Made by a program: the position numbers and the translations under genes. The notes under the pieces are model-generated. The model did no database searches. It was given only the letters and a program-made list of their open reading frames with translations, and was not told the DNA's origin. Below, piece after piece: positions 27,887-35,903 of a stretch of 64,000 bases of DNA (within the stretch, counting starts at the first letter, position 1; each line of letters starts with the position of its first letter). This DNA is from Methyloversatilis sp. (GTDB taxonomy: Bacteria > Pseudomonadota > Gammaproteobacteria > Burkholderiales > Rhodocyclaceae): contig NZ_JAUYNV010000033.1 of the NCBI RefSeq assembly GCF_030698125.1, positions 95,670-159,669 on the forward strand, written 5' to 3'.

Positions 27887-28947
27887 GCGGCGACGCGGTC
27901 GGTCGACGGGCAGACCTGACGCACCAGCGCACGCCAGTCTTCGCGTTCCGGCTTGCCCGGTTTGCGCTCGCCGAAGAACAGTGCAATCGTTTCGCCGCCG
28001 GCGTCGAGCAATTCGACCGAGGTGACGATGCCATCGGAGGTCGGCTTGCGCACCAGCCAGGTTTCCGCCACCAGATCGTGCCGCAGGTGCAGGTTGAATC
28101 CGGGGTCGAGCACATTCAGCCAGTTGCCCATGACTTCGATGCGATGCACCGGCCCGGTGTGGATCTGGATCATGCCGGGGTTGCCGACGAAGCACATGAT
28201 GGACACCGACTGCGCTGCCGCCTGTTCCAGCAGCGGGCGCGACAGGACGTTGTCCAGCCGTTCGGCATGGCCGTCAGGCGCCAGCTGCATGGCCTGTCGG
28301 CGCGACACCTTGTGACGGCGCAGCAGCGGGAAGAAGTCGTGCGTGTCCTTCATGGCCAGCCAGTCGCGACGGAAGGCGTCGGCGTCGATCGTGGCCAGTG
28401 GCGTTTCCGCGTCCGGCTCCGTGCTGCGCAGTTCGACCTGTTCACCTGCCTGCTGGTCGTCGGCGGTGCAGGTCGCCACCAGTGCGTGCCAGGCGTCGAG
28501 CTTCGTGCCGGCGCGCGAGAACACCTTGTGCACGGCGTCGCCGTGGCGGTCGTAGAACTGGAAGCTGAGCGAGGTGCCGCGTGGCGTTTCGTCGGTCACG
28601 GCATAACCATGCGTCCATTGACCGTAAAAGATGCGCAGGTCGATCACGCTGCCCAGCGCCAGCCCGACTTGGGCGTTGCCGGACATCTGTTCGAAGCTGC
28701 CGGTCTTTTCATGCACCGCGGCTTCGTTGCGGGTCAGCACCATGACTTCGCCCAGTTCCGGCATGCGCTGGAACAACGCATCGAACGGGCCGTGCAGACG
28801 TATGGCATCGCGGCCGACGCCGCAGGCAATGGCTTCTCCTTCGCTGATGCCCAGTGCCGCCGCGGCGTCGCGGTTGCGCAGGCGCCGTTCGGCTTTCAGG
28901 GCGTGGAAGGTGTGGTACAGGCTTTCGGGATCGGCAATGCGGGTCAT
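27883..28947 (-). CDS. hmuS: Hemin-degrading / heme chaperone factor
   Basis: Cytoplasmic HemS/ShuS/PhuS-family protein, 354 residues, with two tandem HemS repeats (about 1-175 and 180-354). It accepts heme after import and passes it to, or carries out, degradation. The usual heme-ligand histidine region of the second repeat may be the VHRIEV or QIHTG segment; I cannot fix it without an alignment. The ATG at 28947 has GGAG upstream. It lies 35 bases after a PEP-CTERM gene and overlaps hmuT, so all five genes likely form one transcript. Confidence 0.92.
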   Translation of the reverse strand: MTRIADPESLYHTFHALKAERRLRNRDAAAALGISEGEAIACGVGRDAIRLHGPFDALFQRMPELGEVMVLTRNEAAVHEKTGSFEQMSGNAQVGLALGSVIDLRIFYGQWTHGYAVTDETPRGTSLSFQFYDRHGDAVHKVFSRAGTKLDAWHALVATCTADDQQAGEQVELRSTEPDAETPLATIDADAFRRDWLAMKDTHDFFPLLRRHKVSRRQAMQLAPDGHAERLDNVLSRPLLEQAAAQSVSIMCFVGNPGMIQIHTGPVHRIEVMGNWLNVLDPGFNLHLRHDLVAETWLVRKPTSDGIVTSVELLDAGGETIALFFGERKPGKPEREDWRALVRQVCPSTDRVAA

Positions 28948-28982
28948 GGAAGTCTCCGGCTCGGGGTGGGCGGGGCGGCGCG

Positions 28983-29630
28983 TCAGGCGCGGCGGCGGGC
29001 GATGGCGCCAAGCAGGCCGAGGCCGGCCAGCAGCGACAGCCAGGTGGCGGGTTCGGGCACCGGTGCCGCGAGCACGGCCAGCTGGTCGAGGCTCAGGTGG
29101 GCGGCCGGGCTGGCGAAGGCGAACTGCAGGGCGAGCGGGTCGGTGACCGTCCAGCGCCACCAGGCTTCTTCCTCGCTGCCACCGAAGCCGCCCAGCGTGG
29201 CGCTGAACGACACGACCTTGCTGGCGGCGACGCCATTGAGCGTTGCGATGTCGTTGGCCGCCGTGCCCTGGGTGGCGATGCGCAGCCACACGTCGTAGGT
29301 GCCGGCGGCCGGGGCGGCGAGATCGACGATGAAGTTCGCAGCGCCGCCGCTGCTGTACAGATTGCCGCTGCCGGTCAGGAAGGATCCGGCGGCCGGATTG
29401 GTCTGGCTCAGCGAGCCGCTGCCGGCGATGTCGGGGGTGGCGTCAAGGCTGGTGCTGTCGAATACATTCCATTCGGCATAGATGTCAGCGCTGGCCCAGG
29501 GCGTGGCGGAGGTGGCACCGTTGCCGTCGAAACCGGCGAGCGGGGTATCCCAGACCGCACCGGCGGCGAAAACGGAAGAAGAAGACAGCACGCACAGCGC
29601 GCCGGTCGAGCACAGACGACGGAAAGACAT
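28983..29630 (-). CDS. PEP-CTERM protein in heme-uptake operon
   Basis: Secreted 215-residue protein with signal peptide (MSFRRLCSTGALCVLSSSSVFA) and a C-terminal PEP-CTERM tag, PVPEPATWLSLLAGLGLLGA plus IARRRA. The middle is Gly/Ser/Ala-rich and beta-like, with paired aromatic segments (TYDVWLRIAT; EEEAWWRWTVT), suggesting a jelly-roll or carbohydrate-binding-type sandwich. It precedes hmuSTUV on the same strand with 35 bases to hmuS, so it is probably made together with the heme importer. A role in surface heme capture is my inference; no known heme motif is visible. Confidence 0.85.
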   Translation of the reverse strand: MSFRRLCSTGALCVLSSSSVFAAGAVWDTPLAGFDGNGATSATPWASADIYAEWNVFDSTSLDATPDIAGSGSLSQTNPAAGSFLTGSGNLYSSGGAANFIVDLAAPAAGTYDVWLRIATQGTAANDIATLNGVAASKVVSFSATLGGFGGSEEEAWWRWTVTDPLALQFAFASPAAHLSLDQLAVLAAPVPEPATWLSLLAGLGLLGAIARRRA

Positions 29631-29750
29631 GATGGGCCTCGTTCAGAGCCATGCATCCCTTCCCCGCGAAGGCGACTGCTCAGGTGTTGTTTCTGATGAT
29701 GTGAGTCCGCGGCCCCGCGCCGCCGGACGGTGCTGCACGAACGGTTCGGT

Positions 29751-29954
29751 TCAGCCGGCGGCGAAATCGATCACGTAGCGGTACTGCTTGCCGCAATCGA
29801 TGATCACTTCCTTCTGCCCGCGCTTGAGCAGGCGCACTTCCACACTGAGCGACCCGAAGCCGTCATGCCGTATCAGCTCGTCGAGCAGGCCGGCAAGTCG
29901 GGATTTCAGGGCGTCTGAAGATGAAGCGTCCAGACCTGACGTGGCGTCGTGCAT
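29751..29954 (-). CDS. Small conserved-looking hypothetical protein
   Basis: A 67-residue cytoplasmic protein, not recognised. It has an amphipathic N-terminal helix (SRLAGLLDELIRH) and a compact beta half, SVEVRLLKRGQKEVIIDCG then KQYRYVIDF. The latter resembles the style of HemP (short, basic beta hairpin), but it lacks a convincing HemP match. It lies about 50 bases downstream of a Fur-box-like sequence and upstream of the PEP-CTERM/hmu genes, and is probably the first gene of that iron-regulated unit. Confidence 0.65.
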   Translation of the reverse strand: MHDATSGLDASSSDALKSRLAGLLDELIRHDGFGSLSVEVRLLKRGQKEVIIDCGKQYRYVIDFAAG

Positions 29955-30004
29955 GGTGACCGGAATGTCCGGCGCGGCTGGGCCGCGCTGTGTTGAACCG
30001 GTTC

Positions 30005-30024
30005 AAATAATAATGATTCTCAGT
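30005..30024 (-). promoter_or_regulatory. Fur-box-like sequence upstream of the hmu unit
   Basis: The AT-rich run AATAATAATGATTCTCAG matches two to three Fur hexamers (GATAAT-like repeats). It is placed about 50-70 bases before the small gene that heads the PEP-CTERM-hmuSTUV block. It stands out strongly from the GC-rich surroundings. Confidence 0.75.
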
Positions 30025-30090
30025 TCGGTGTCAAGCTAAACGAGCTGGAAAGAGGCGGGAGCTTGCTCCGCTGGTGCGCAGTGCGCAGGT

Positions 30091-30462
30091 TCAGCTGGCC
30101 TGCGGACGCAACACGAAGCGGTCGGTCAGGGCGGGCGTGCCATGTGGCGTGACCGAGGGGTTGAGCACATCGAGGAGATACGCGCCTTCGCCCAGCCGCG
30201 CAAAACTTGATGCGTCGATCCAGTATTCGCAGCCGGCGATTTCGCCCAGCTTCACGTCGGACTCGCCGAGCGCGATCGAGCCGATGGGCCGGCACAGCGG
30301 CTGCACGCTTTCAGCCATCGCATCGTGGCGGAACATCAGCGGGCCGTAGCGCGCAGACAGCCGGATGATGAGCATGACGGCGTCAACGCTGGCGGTCAGC
30401 GAGACAGATCGAATATGACCGGTACGGTGGAGCGAGCATTCGGGATCGGATGAATGTGGCAT
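30091..30462 (-). CDS. DUF779-like protein lacking most of the usual cysteines
   Basis: The core YGPLMF, then GESDVKLGEIAGCEYWID and a C-terminal DRFVLR matches DUF779 proteins, which normally read HGPLMF, GGCCDGSSPMC, DVLLGEIGGC and RFLTRSR. Here the Cys-rich stretch is replaced by HDAMAESVQPLC, so only two cysteines of the family set remain. DUF779 genes are often found with alcohol or aldehyde dehydrogenases; here the neighbours are heme-uptake genes. The start is uncertain: I give the ATG at 30462, but other in-frame starts exist up to 30537 and no ribosome site is clear. Confidence 0.6.
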   Translation of the reverse strand: MPHSSDPECSLHRTGHIRSVSLTASVDAVMLIIRLSARYGPLMFRHDAMAESVQPLCRPIGSIALGESDVKLGEIAGCEYWIDASSFARLGEGAYLLDVLNPSVTPHGTPALTDRFVLRPQAS

Positions 30463-30785
30463 GTGCGGATGTCGTGGCACAACGTGTGGATCATGTGAAA
30501 TGGTTCGTGTGCGTTGCATTTGCAGGCCGGCGCACACAGCGGTTGAATCAGCAAATCCCGCGCCATATCAGGCGATGCGCTGCAGGATACGGGTGGTAAA
30601 GGAAAACTGCGCAATCCTCCGGATGGCCTTTTGCGTGGTTGTCCAGTAACGGTGCACCGGACTGTCCATGGCTGAAACGTCACCCCGATGAAATATCGGT
30701 GAGCGCGCGGATTCTGTCAGGCTCGCACGATAGCCGGAATATGAAAAACAGTTCCGGTTTGTGCGATGACGAGGCATCGGCATCA
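30463..30785. other. Intergenic region between heme receptor and DUF779 gene
   Basis: About 320 bases of somewhat lower GC than the neighbours. It holds several short open frames on both strands without codon bias or a ribosome site. I see no terminator with a T-tract, no Fur box and no RNA gene here. Confidence 0.45.
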
Positions 30786-33218
30786 TCAGAAGCGCAGCGT
30801 CAGCGACAGCTTCGCGCTGCGGCCCGGCGCCTGCACGCCGACTGCGCCGGCGAAGCCGTCCTGCAGGCAGTACACCTCGTCGGTCAGGTTGTCGATGTTG
30901 AGCCGCAGCAAGGCGTCCGGCGTGACGCGCCAGCTGGCGAACAGATCGAACACCCGCGCACCGAACTGGGTGCCGATGCGCCCGACGCCGTCGATGAACA
31001 GCGTGCCCGGGCGCGAGCACACCGTGGGTTGGTTGCCGGCACTGGCGCGCCGTTCGCCGATGTCGCGCATGCGCAGACCGGCTTCGACGCGTCCGTCGAA
31101 GCCGCGCACGCCGGCACTGGCGCTCAGCGTGTCGCCCGGTACGCCGTAGATCGCGTAATCCGTACCGGCGACCGGGTTCGTGATGCGGCCGTCGATCTGC
31201 GACCAGGCGAGCGTGGCGAAGCTGCGCAGGCCGTCGTAGGACACTTCCAGTTCGGTGCCGGTGCGCCGCTCCCGACCCGGCTGGGCGACCCGGCCGCCCA
31301 CGTTCGAGATCGATTGCAGCAGATGACGGGTATGGATGTCGTACCAGGTCGCGCGCGCCTGCCAGCGCCCGTCGGCGGCGCTCGCCGGCTGCGGTGACCA
31401 GGCGATCGTCAGTTCGTGGTTGGACGATTCCTGCGGCTTGTAGAGACCGCCGCAGATGCCGTTGGCAGGCGCCAGGTCGAGCGCCGCGTTGTACGGCAGG
31501 CCGATGCCCGACGGGTCGTACAGCGGATTGGCGTTGAGCTGGCCCTGACCAAGTCCGTCGGGTTCGGTTCGCGCGCAGCGGCTGGCAAAACTGCCGCGCG
31601 CGAAGTACTCATCGACCAGCGGTGGCCGGAAGGCTTCGCTGTAGCGCGCCGTCAGCGACACATCGCTGGCAGGGACGCGCCAGGTCAGCGCAAGTGCCGG
31701 CGACACCTTGACGAAGCGCAGATCGGGCGACTGGCCGGCGGCAATCATGTTGGTGCGCGTCTGGCCTTCGGCGCTCACGTGGTAGCGGTCGATGCGCGCG
31801 CCCGGTGTCAGCGTGAATGCGCCGTAGGTCATCGCGTTCTCGACGATCAGCGCGTCGGACACCTTGTCGCCGGGCGGCTGCGCCTCGTTGAAACCGCCCG
31901 GGTAGTTGTTTGCATTGGCGAATGCGTTCGACGTCACGCGCACGATGTCGCGGCTGTTGCGGATGCCCTGGTAGCCCACGGTCAGCACGCCGCGCAGCGC
32001 GCCCAGCGTGTAGCGCAGATCGTTGAACAGCTCACCGGTCCAGATGGCATAGCGCCAGTCGTCGTTGCAGCGGTCGATCCGGAACATGGCGGAGGGTGAG
32101 GGCGACACGCAGATGCGGCTCTGGCCAAGGCGGTGCAGGTCGGCCAGTTCGGTCGTTTCGTAGGCCAGCGTGCCGCGCAGTGCGATCCACGAATCGGGCG
32201 GCAGATAGCGCAGCGACAGATTGGTCGTGGTGTCGTCGATGTTGCGCTGGACGATGCCGAAGGCACCGCTGCTGCCCGCCGTCGCGTCGTACGGCGCGCG
32301 CTCCGGGCCGCCGGTGTAGCGCGTCTGGCTCAGTTCGATCACCAGGTCGTCGGTGGCGTAGAAGCTCGCCTTGACGAAGCGGCTTTCCGACGCGGTGGCG
32401 GTCAGTTCGAGGGGCTCGCCGTCGGGCAGCCGGAAGTCATCGGAATCGCGCCGGGCGACCGACACGATGAGGTCGAGGTGGGCATTCGGCCGGCCATAGA
32501 TGGTCACCATGCGCAGCCGTTCGTGGCTGTTCCAGTTGTAGCCGTACTTCACTTCGCTGCCGAAGGTCTGGCCCGGCTTCAGGAAATCGGACGCCGATCT
32601 GGTGGTGGCCGACACCGTGCCGCCGAGGGCGCCCGACCCGGAAGTGACCGACGGGCCGCGCTCGACCTGCAGCGCTTTCAGCAGTTCCGGCTCAATGAAC
32701 ACGCCGCTGCCGAAGCGGTACTTTTCGAAGCCCTTGACCGCGCCGTCGACCTTGAACAGCACGTCCTCGTTGTCGGAGAAACCGCGCAGATTGAATTTCA
32801 TGCCGCTGGCGCGCGGTCCGCCATCGACCGCCACGCCGGGGATGTCCTTCAGGATGTCGAAAATGGTGCTGGCCTGGCGCCGCTCGATTGCGGCGGCATT
32901 GATGACCGTGACCGGGCGGTCCGGCGGCAAGTCGATCTCGACCGGGCGCTGCAGCTCGCGTTCGTCGGTCACCTCGACTTCGGGCAGCACGGTCGCGTCG
33001 GTGTCGATCGCTTCGCCGGGGTCCTGCGCGCCGGGCAGTGGCTCTGGTGGTGTACGCGCTTGAGCGTCCTGCATCGGCGCGACGCGGTCAGGCGTGTGCG
33101 TGCCTTGTGCCACGGCCGCCGAGGCGGCGAGACAGGCGAATGCGCACAGTCCGGCTGCAGGCCAGCAGGCGGAGCGGCGGAGAGGACGCCTTGCGGCGGT
33201 GGAGGGCTGGGGTGTCAC
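30786..33218 (-). CDS. TonB-dependent heme/hemoglobin receptor
   Basis: Outer-membrane receptor of about 810 residues in the hemoglobin/transferrin/lactoferrin receptor family. It has a signal-like hydrophobic segment (CAFACLAASAAVAQ), a plug with VTVINAAAIERRQASTIFDI and MKFNLRGFSDNEDVLFKVDG, and a long barrel with the FRPPL-type motif (EAFRPPLVDEYF, normally FRAP in this group) and a terminal Phe (KLSLTLRF). Conserved cysteine pairs in extracellular loops are visible. The start is uncertain: I chose the GTG at 33218 because it directly precedes the signal region; a TTG at 33299 is also open. It follows a PEP-CTERM gene on the same strand. Confidence 0.86.
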   Translation of the reverse strand: MTPQPSTAARRPLRRSACWPAAGLCAFACLAASAAVAQGTHTPDRVAPMQDAQARTPPEPLPGAQDPGEAIDTDATVLPEVEVTDERELQRPVEIDLPPDRPVTVINAAAIERRQASTIFDILKDIPGVAVDGGPRASGMKFNLRGFSDNEDVLFKVDGAVKGFEKYRFGSGVFIEPELLKALQVERGPSVTSGSGALGGTVSATTRSASDFLKPGQTFGSEVKYGYNWNSHERLRMVTIYGRPNAHLDLIVSVARRDSDDFRLPDGEPLELTATASESRFVKASFYATDDLVIELSQTRYTGGPERAPYDATAGSSGAFGIVQRNIDDTTTNLSLRYLPPDSWIALRGTLAYETTELADLHRLGQSRICVSPSPSAMFRIDRCNDDWRYAIWTGELFNDLRYTLGALRGVLTVGYQGIRNSRDIVRVTSNAFANANNYPGGFNEAQPPGDKVSDALIVENAMTYGAFTLTPGARIDRYHVSAEGQTRTNMIAAGQSPDLRFVKVSPALALTWRVPASDVSLTARYSEAFRPPLVDEYFARGSFASRCARTEPDGLGQGQLNANPLYDPSGIGLPYNAALDLAPANGICGGLYKPQESSNHELTIAWSPQPASAADGRWQARATWYDIHTRHLLQSISNVGGRVAQPGRERRTGTELEVSYDGLRSFATLAWSQIDGRITNPVAGTDYAIYGVPGDTLSASAGVRGFDGRVEAGLRMRDIGERRASAGNQPTVCSRPGTLFIDGVGRIGTQFGARVFDLFASWRVTPDALLRLNIDNLTDEVYCLQDGFAGAVGVQAPGRSAKLSLTLRF

Positions 33219-33299
33219 GGGAAGTCTGCAACGGATGCGGTGCGCAGCGCGCACCGCAGGGTGGACCGCCGGACCTGATTGTCCGGCGGTGGGCGGCAA

Positions 33300-34055
33300 T
33301 CAGCCCTTGTTGATGCGGCGACGTGCGCTCAGCGTGATCAGCCCGAGGCCGCCCAGCATCAGGGCCCAGGTTTCCGGTTCCGGCACCGGTGCCGCGACCA
33401 GCTGGTCCAGCTGGAAGGCCTGGGTCTGCGAGTGGGTGTCGGTGCCGAAGGTGATGCGGAAGCTGTCGACCGGCACGGTGACGCCCAGCGCCGCGAGATT
33501 CCACGTGAAGGTGGCGTGGTTCGGGTTGTTCGGGTCGGACGCCACGACCTGACCGGTGAAGAAGTCGGTGTAGCTGAGGTTTTCCGTCTCGACCAGCGAC
33601 GTGGTCAGGAACTGCGTGCCGTTGTTGTAGCTCAGGCGCGGCTCGTAACCGGTTTCGAACAGCCCGTCGACGCCATTGGCGCCGCGGCTGATGTTGATGT
33701 AGCTCTGGAACACGATGCTGGTCAGGCCGTCGGCGGCGTCGGCAACCGCCATTTCGAAGCTCGAGCCGGCACCGCTGAATTGGTACAGGCCGGCCGATGC
33801 GGGGTAGGCACCGCCCGACATCTTGCGGAAGATCGTGTCGCCGGCGCTGCCGTCGACATTGGCGACCAGGCCGGCAGTCAGTTGTGCGGCCGTGATGCGG
33901 CCCGCCGTCAGGTTGTTGAAACCGTCGCTGGCGACCGAATCGGCCGGCGCGGTGAACGATTCATGCGCGGTGGCGGCAACTGCCTGACCGGCGAAGGCAA
34001 AGGACAGCAAGGCGGCGGTGGTGAGAGCTGCACTGGGCAGGCGTGACGTGATCAT
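33300..34055 (-). CDS. PEP-CTERM protein upstream of the heme receptor
   Basis: Secreted 251-residue protein with signal peptide (to about residue 27, AVAA) and PEP-CTERM tag PVPEPETWALMLGGLGLITL then SARRRINKG. The mature domain (HESFTAPADSVASDGFNNLT onward) is rich in Asn, Gly, Ser and Tyr with beta-like alternation; I do not recognise a fold. The ATG at 34055 has GAGAGG upstream. The gene ends 82 bases before the receptor start and may be cotranscribed with it. A function as an anchored heme or hemoprotein-binding partner is inference from position only. Confidence 0.86.
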   Translation of the reverse strand: MITSRLPSAALTTAALLSFAFAGQAVAATAHESFTAPADSVASDGFNNLTAGRITAAQLTAGLVANVDGSAGDTIFRKMSGGAYPASAGLYQFSGAGSSFEMAVADAADGLTSIVFQSYINISRGANGVDGLFETGYEPRLSYNNGTQFLTTSLVETENLSYTDFFTGQVVASDPNNPNHATFTWNLAALGVTVPVDSFRITFGTDTHSQTQAFQLDQLVAAPVPEPETWALMLGGLGLITLSARRRINKG

Positions 34056-34350
34056 GATTGACCTCTCGAAGCGGGTTGAAGACGTGGAGCCGGCGCGGTT
34101 GCGCGGCCATTGACAGGAGACGCGCCCGGTGGAGGAAAGGCAGTGAAGCGAACCGGCGATGCAGATCGATGATGCGAACAGCGACATGTCAGCGTCTCCT
34201 GAAGATGCGTGACTGGCTGGATCGCGTGAGCGGATCTGGCTGGCAGCCCCGGCCGCGGCGCGGGCGGGGGAAAGTGGAAAAACAACAGAGAAGAAAAAGC
34301 GGCAGGCAGATCGGCGCAGGGTGTCCGATCGACCGTGTACCGGCGCGCGA

Positions 34351-34965
34351 TCAGACGCGCAGGGCGTAGAACTCGACCACTTTCTGTGCTTCGAACGCAA
34401 AGGGTGTGGCATCGCCCGGTGGCAGATGGGCGAGGCGCAGGCTCAGCGTCGCGGCATCGAAGGCGATCCAATCAGCCCGTTCGAGCGGCGGTGTCTGCAG
34501 CGCATCGACCACGCTCTGGACGGTGCGACCCTTGTCGGTCAGGGTGATGGTGTCGCCGACGCGCAGCCGGATCGACGGAATGTTCACCCGTCGTCCGTTG
34601 AGCAGCACATGCTTGTGGCGCACCAGCTGGCGGGCCGCCGGAATCGTTGGTGCCAGACCGCCGCGGAACACGATGTTGTCGATCCGGCGCTCCAGCAGTT
34701 CGACCAGTTTTTCGCCGGTCGGCAGCTTCGAACGCTCGGCTTCGCGGAACACGCTGCGCAGCTGGGTTTCGTTGAGACCGTAGTTGTAGCGCAGCTTCTG
34801 CTTTTCCATCAGCTGGGCGCCGAATTCCGACTTGCGGCGGTTCGGGCGCGCGCCATGCTGGCCGGGCGGCGAGGTGCGGTTCTCGATGTTCTTTCGGGTC
34901 AGACCGGGCAGGTCGGTGCCCAGTGCGCGCAGCACGCGCAGGCGGGGGCCGGTGTAGCGGGACAT
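34351..34965 (-). CDS. rpsD: Ribosomal protein S4 paralogue (cyanobacterial/chloroplast-like, cysteine-free)
   Basis: A complete 204-residue S4 with the N-terminal globular part and S4 RNA-binding domain (ARQLVRHKHVLLNGRRVNIPS). The N-terminus, SRYTGPRLRVLRALGTDLPG then LTRKNIENRTSPPGQHG, looks like cyanobacterial/plastid S4, not like the proteobacterial form (KLSRREGTDLFLKS). No cysteine occurs anywhere. It is not next to rpsK, rpsM, rpoA or rplQ, where the main rpsD lies. Instead it follows a small gene under a Fur-like box. A metal-independent or stress-specific paralogue is plausible by analogy with known zinc-free ribosomal paralogues; this is inference. Confidence 0.88.
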   Translation of the reverse strand: MSRYTGPRLRVLRALGTDLPGLTRKNIENRTSPPGQHGARPNRRKSEFGAQLMEKQKLRYNYGLNETQLRSVFREAERSKLPTGEKLVELLERRIDNIVFRGGLAPTIPAARQLVRHKHVLLNGRRVNIPSIRLRVGDTITLTDKGRTVQSVVDALQTPPLERADWIAFDAATLSLRLAHLPPGDATPFAFEAQKVVEFYALRV

Positions 34966-34982
34966 CTTCGGGGTTCTCCGGA

Positions 34983-35228
34983 TCAGTGGGCGGCGCGCAG
35001 GCCTGCATCGCCGACGGCATGCAGGCTCCAGCGGCCGATGAGCGCGTCGCACACCTCACGCATCAGCGGATCGGCGCGCTCGTCTTCGGCCACGACTTCG
35101 AGATGGCGGATCACCATCTGCGCAACTTCCGGGCACGGGCGTTCCGCAAACCGGGTCATGACGAACAGCGTGGCAGCCGCCAGCATGTTCGGACTGGCGT
35201 CGCCAGTGGCACTGTGTTCGGTCGTCAT
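34983..35228 (-). CDS. Small hypothetical protein upstream of S4 paralogue
   Basis: An 81-residue helical cytoplasmic protein, not recognised. It has GGAGG 8 bases before the ATG at 35228 and an apparently helical body (NMLAAATLFVMTRFAERPCP; QMVIRHLEVVAEDERADPLM). It lies 17 bases before the S4 paralogue, so the two are probably cotranscribed from the region holding a Fur-box-like palindrome. It could be an iron-starvation-specific factor; nothing more can be said. Confidence 0.68.
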   Translation of the reverse strand: MTTEHSATGDASPNMLAAATLFVMTRFAERPCPEVAQMVIRHLEVVAEDERADPLMREVCDALIGRWSLHAVGDAGLRAAH

Positions 35229-35316
35229 ACCTGCATCCTCCAGCGGTTGGACGTGCGGTGCACGGGGTGGCTGGCGGGTGGCTGCCGGGGCAGCAGGCTG
35301 GCGCATGTCCTGTTCA

Positions 35317-35344
35317 ATAATGAATAGGAATGATTCGCATTCAA
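35317..35344 (-). promoter_or_regulatory. Fur-box-like sequence upstream of small protein and S4 paralogue
   Basis: AATAATGAATAGGAATGATT then CGCATTC contains a GAATG-N5-CATTC palindrome (35329-35343) and GATAAT-like hexamers. It lies about 90-115 bases before the ATG at 35228. Confidence 0.72.
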
Positions 35345-35424
35345 ACACGTGGGATGTGGCGTGTCAAGCGTCGCTGTGCGCGCAGCCGGTGAAGGAATGT
35401 GTCGGCAGCCGGCCGGTCGCGACG

Positions 35425-35456
35425 AAAAAAAACCGCCGGTCAGGGCGGTTTTTCCG
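35425..35456 (-). terminator. Intrinsic terminator after exbD
   Basis: A 9-bp stem (35429-35437 with 35444-35452) and 6-base loop, with A and T runs on both sides, so it could act in both directions. On the minus strand it ends the tonB-exbB-exbD transcript 15-20 bases past the exbD stop. Confidence 0.88.
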
Positions 35457-35470
35457 GGAGCCGAAGCGCC

Positions 35471-35890
35471 TTACTTCGCGCTGGAAGGATCCGTCACGAA
35501 GCCGATGCGGGTCAGCCCGAGTCGTGCTGCCTCGCTCATGACGTGGGCCACCGAGCGATAGGGTACGTTCTGGTCGGCACGCAGCTGGATTTCCGCGGTC
35601 TTGTCGCGCGCGGCCGCTTCCTGCAGTTTCACCTTCAGCGTTTCCTTGTCGATCTTCTCGCCCGACCAGAACAGCTGCTCGTCGGCACCGATCGCGATCT
35701 GGATGTTCTCCGGCGGCAGTTCGTTCGCGGAGGTCGATTCCTTGGGCAGGTCGACTTTCACCGCGTGGGTCAGCAGCGGTGCGGTCACCATGAAGATGAT
35801 CAGCAGCACCAGCATCACGTCGATCAGCGGAATCATGTTGATTTCCGCCATCGGTCCGTCGTCGTCCTGTTCGAAGCTTGCGAAGGCCAT
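35471..35890 (-). CDS. exbD: TonB-system energy transducer ExbD
   Basis: A 139-residue inner-membrane protein with one N-terminal helix (INMIPLIDVMLVLLIIFMVT) carrying the essential proton-relay Asp (LIDVML), and a periplasmic domain. With ExbB and TonB it transmits the proton gradient to the outer-membrane receptors. GGGGAG stands 7 bases before the ATG at 35890. It is the last gene of tonB-exbB-exbD and is followed by an intrinsic terminator. Confidence 0.93.
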   Translation of the reverse strand: MAFASFEQDDDGPMAEINMIPLIDVMLVLLIIFMVTAPLLTHAVKVDLPKESTSANELPPENIQIAIGADEQLFWSGEKIDKETLKVKLQEAAARDKTAEIQLRADQNVPYRSVAHVMSEAARLGLTRIGFVTDPSSAK

Positions 35891-35903
35891 CTGTCTGCTC
35901 CCC

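Noticed and set aside
30396..30683. Frame of 95 codons upstream of the DUF779 gene
   Set aside because: No ribosome site, no similarity, composition like non-coding; overlaps the likely leader of the DUF779 gene.
33300..34055. Possible HasA-type hemophore
   Set aside because: I could not find the HasA heme-loop Tyr/His arrangement, and HasA lacks a PEP-CTERM tag and signal peptide.
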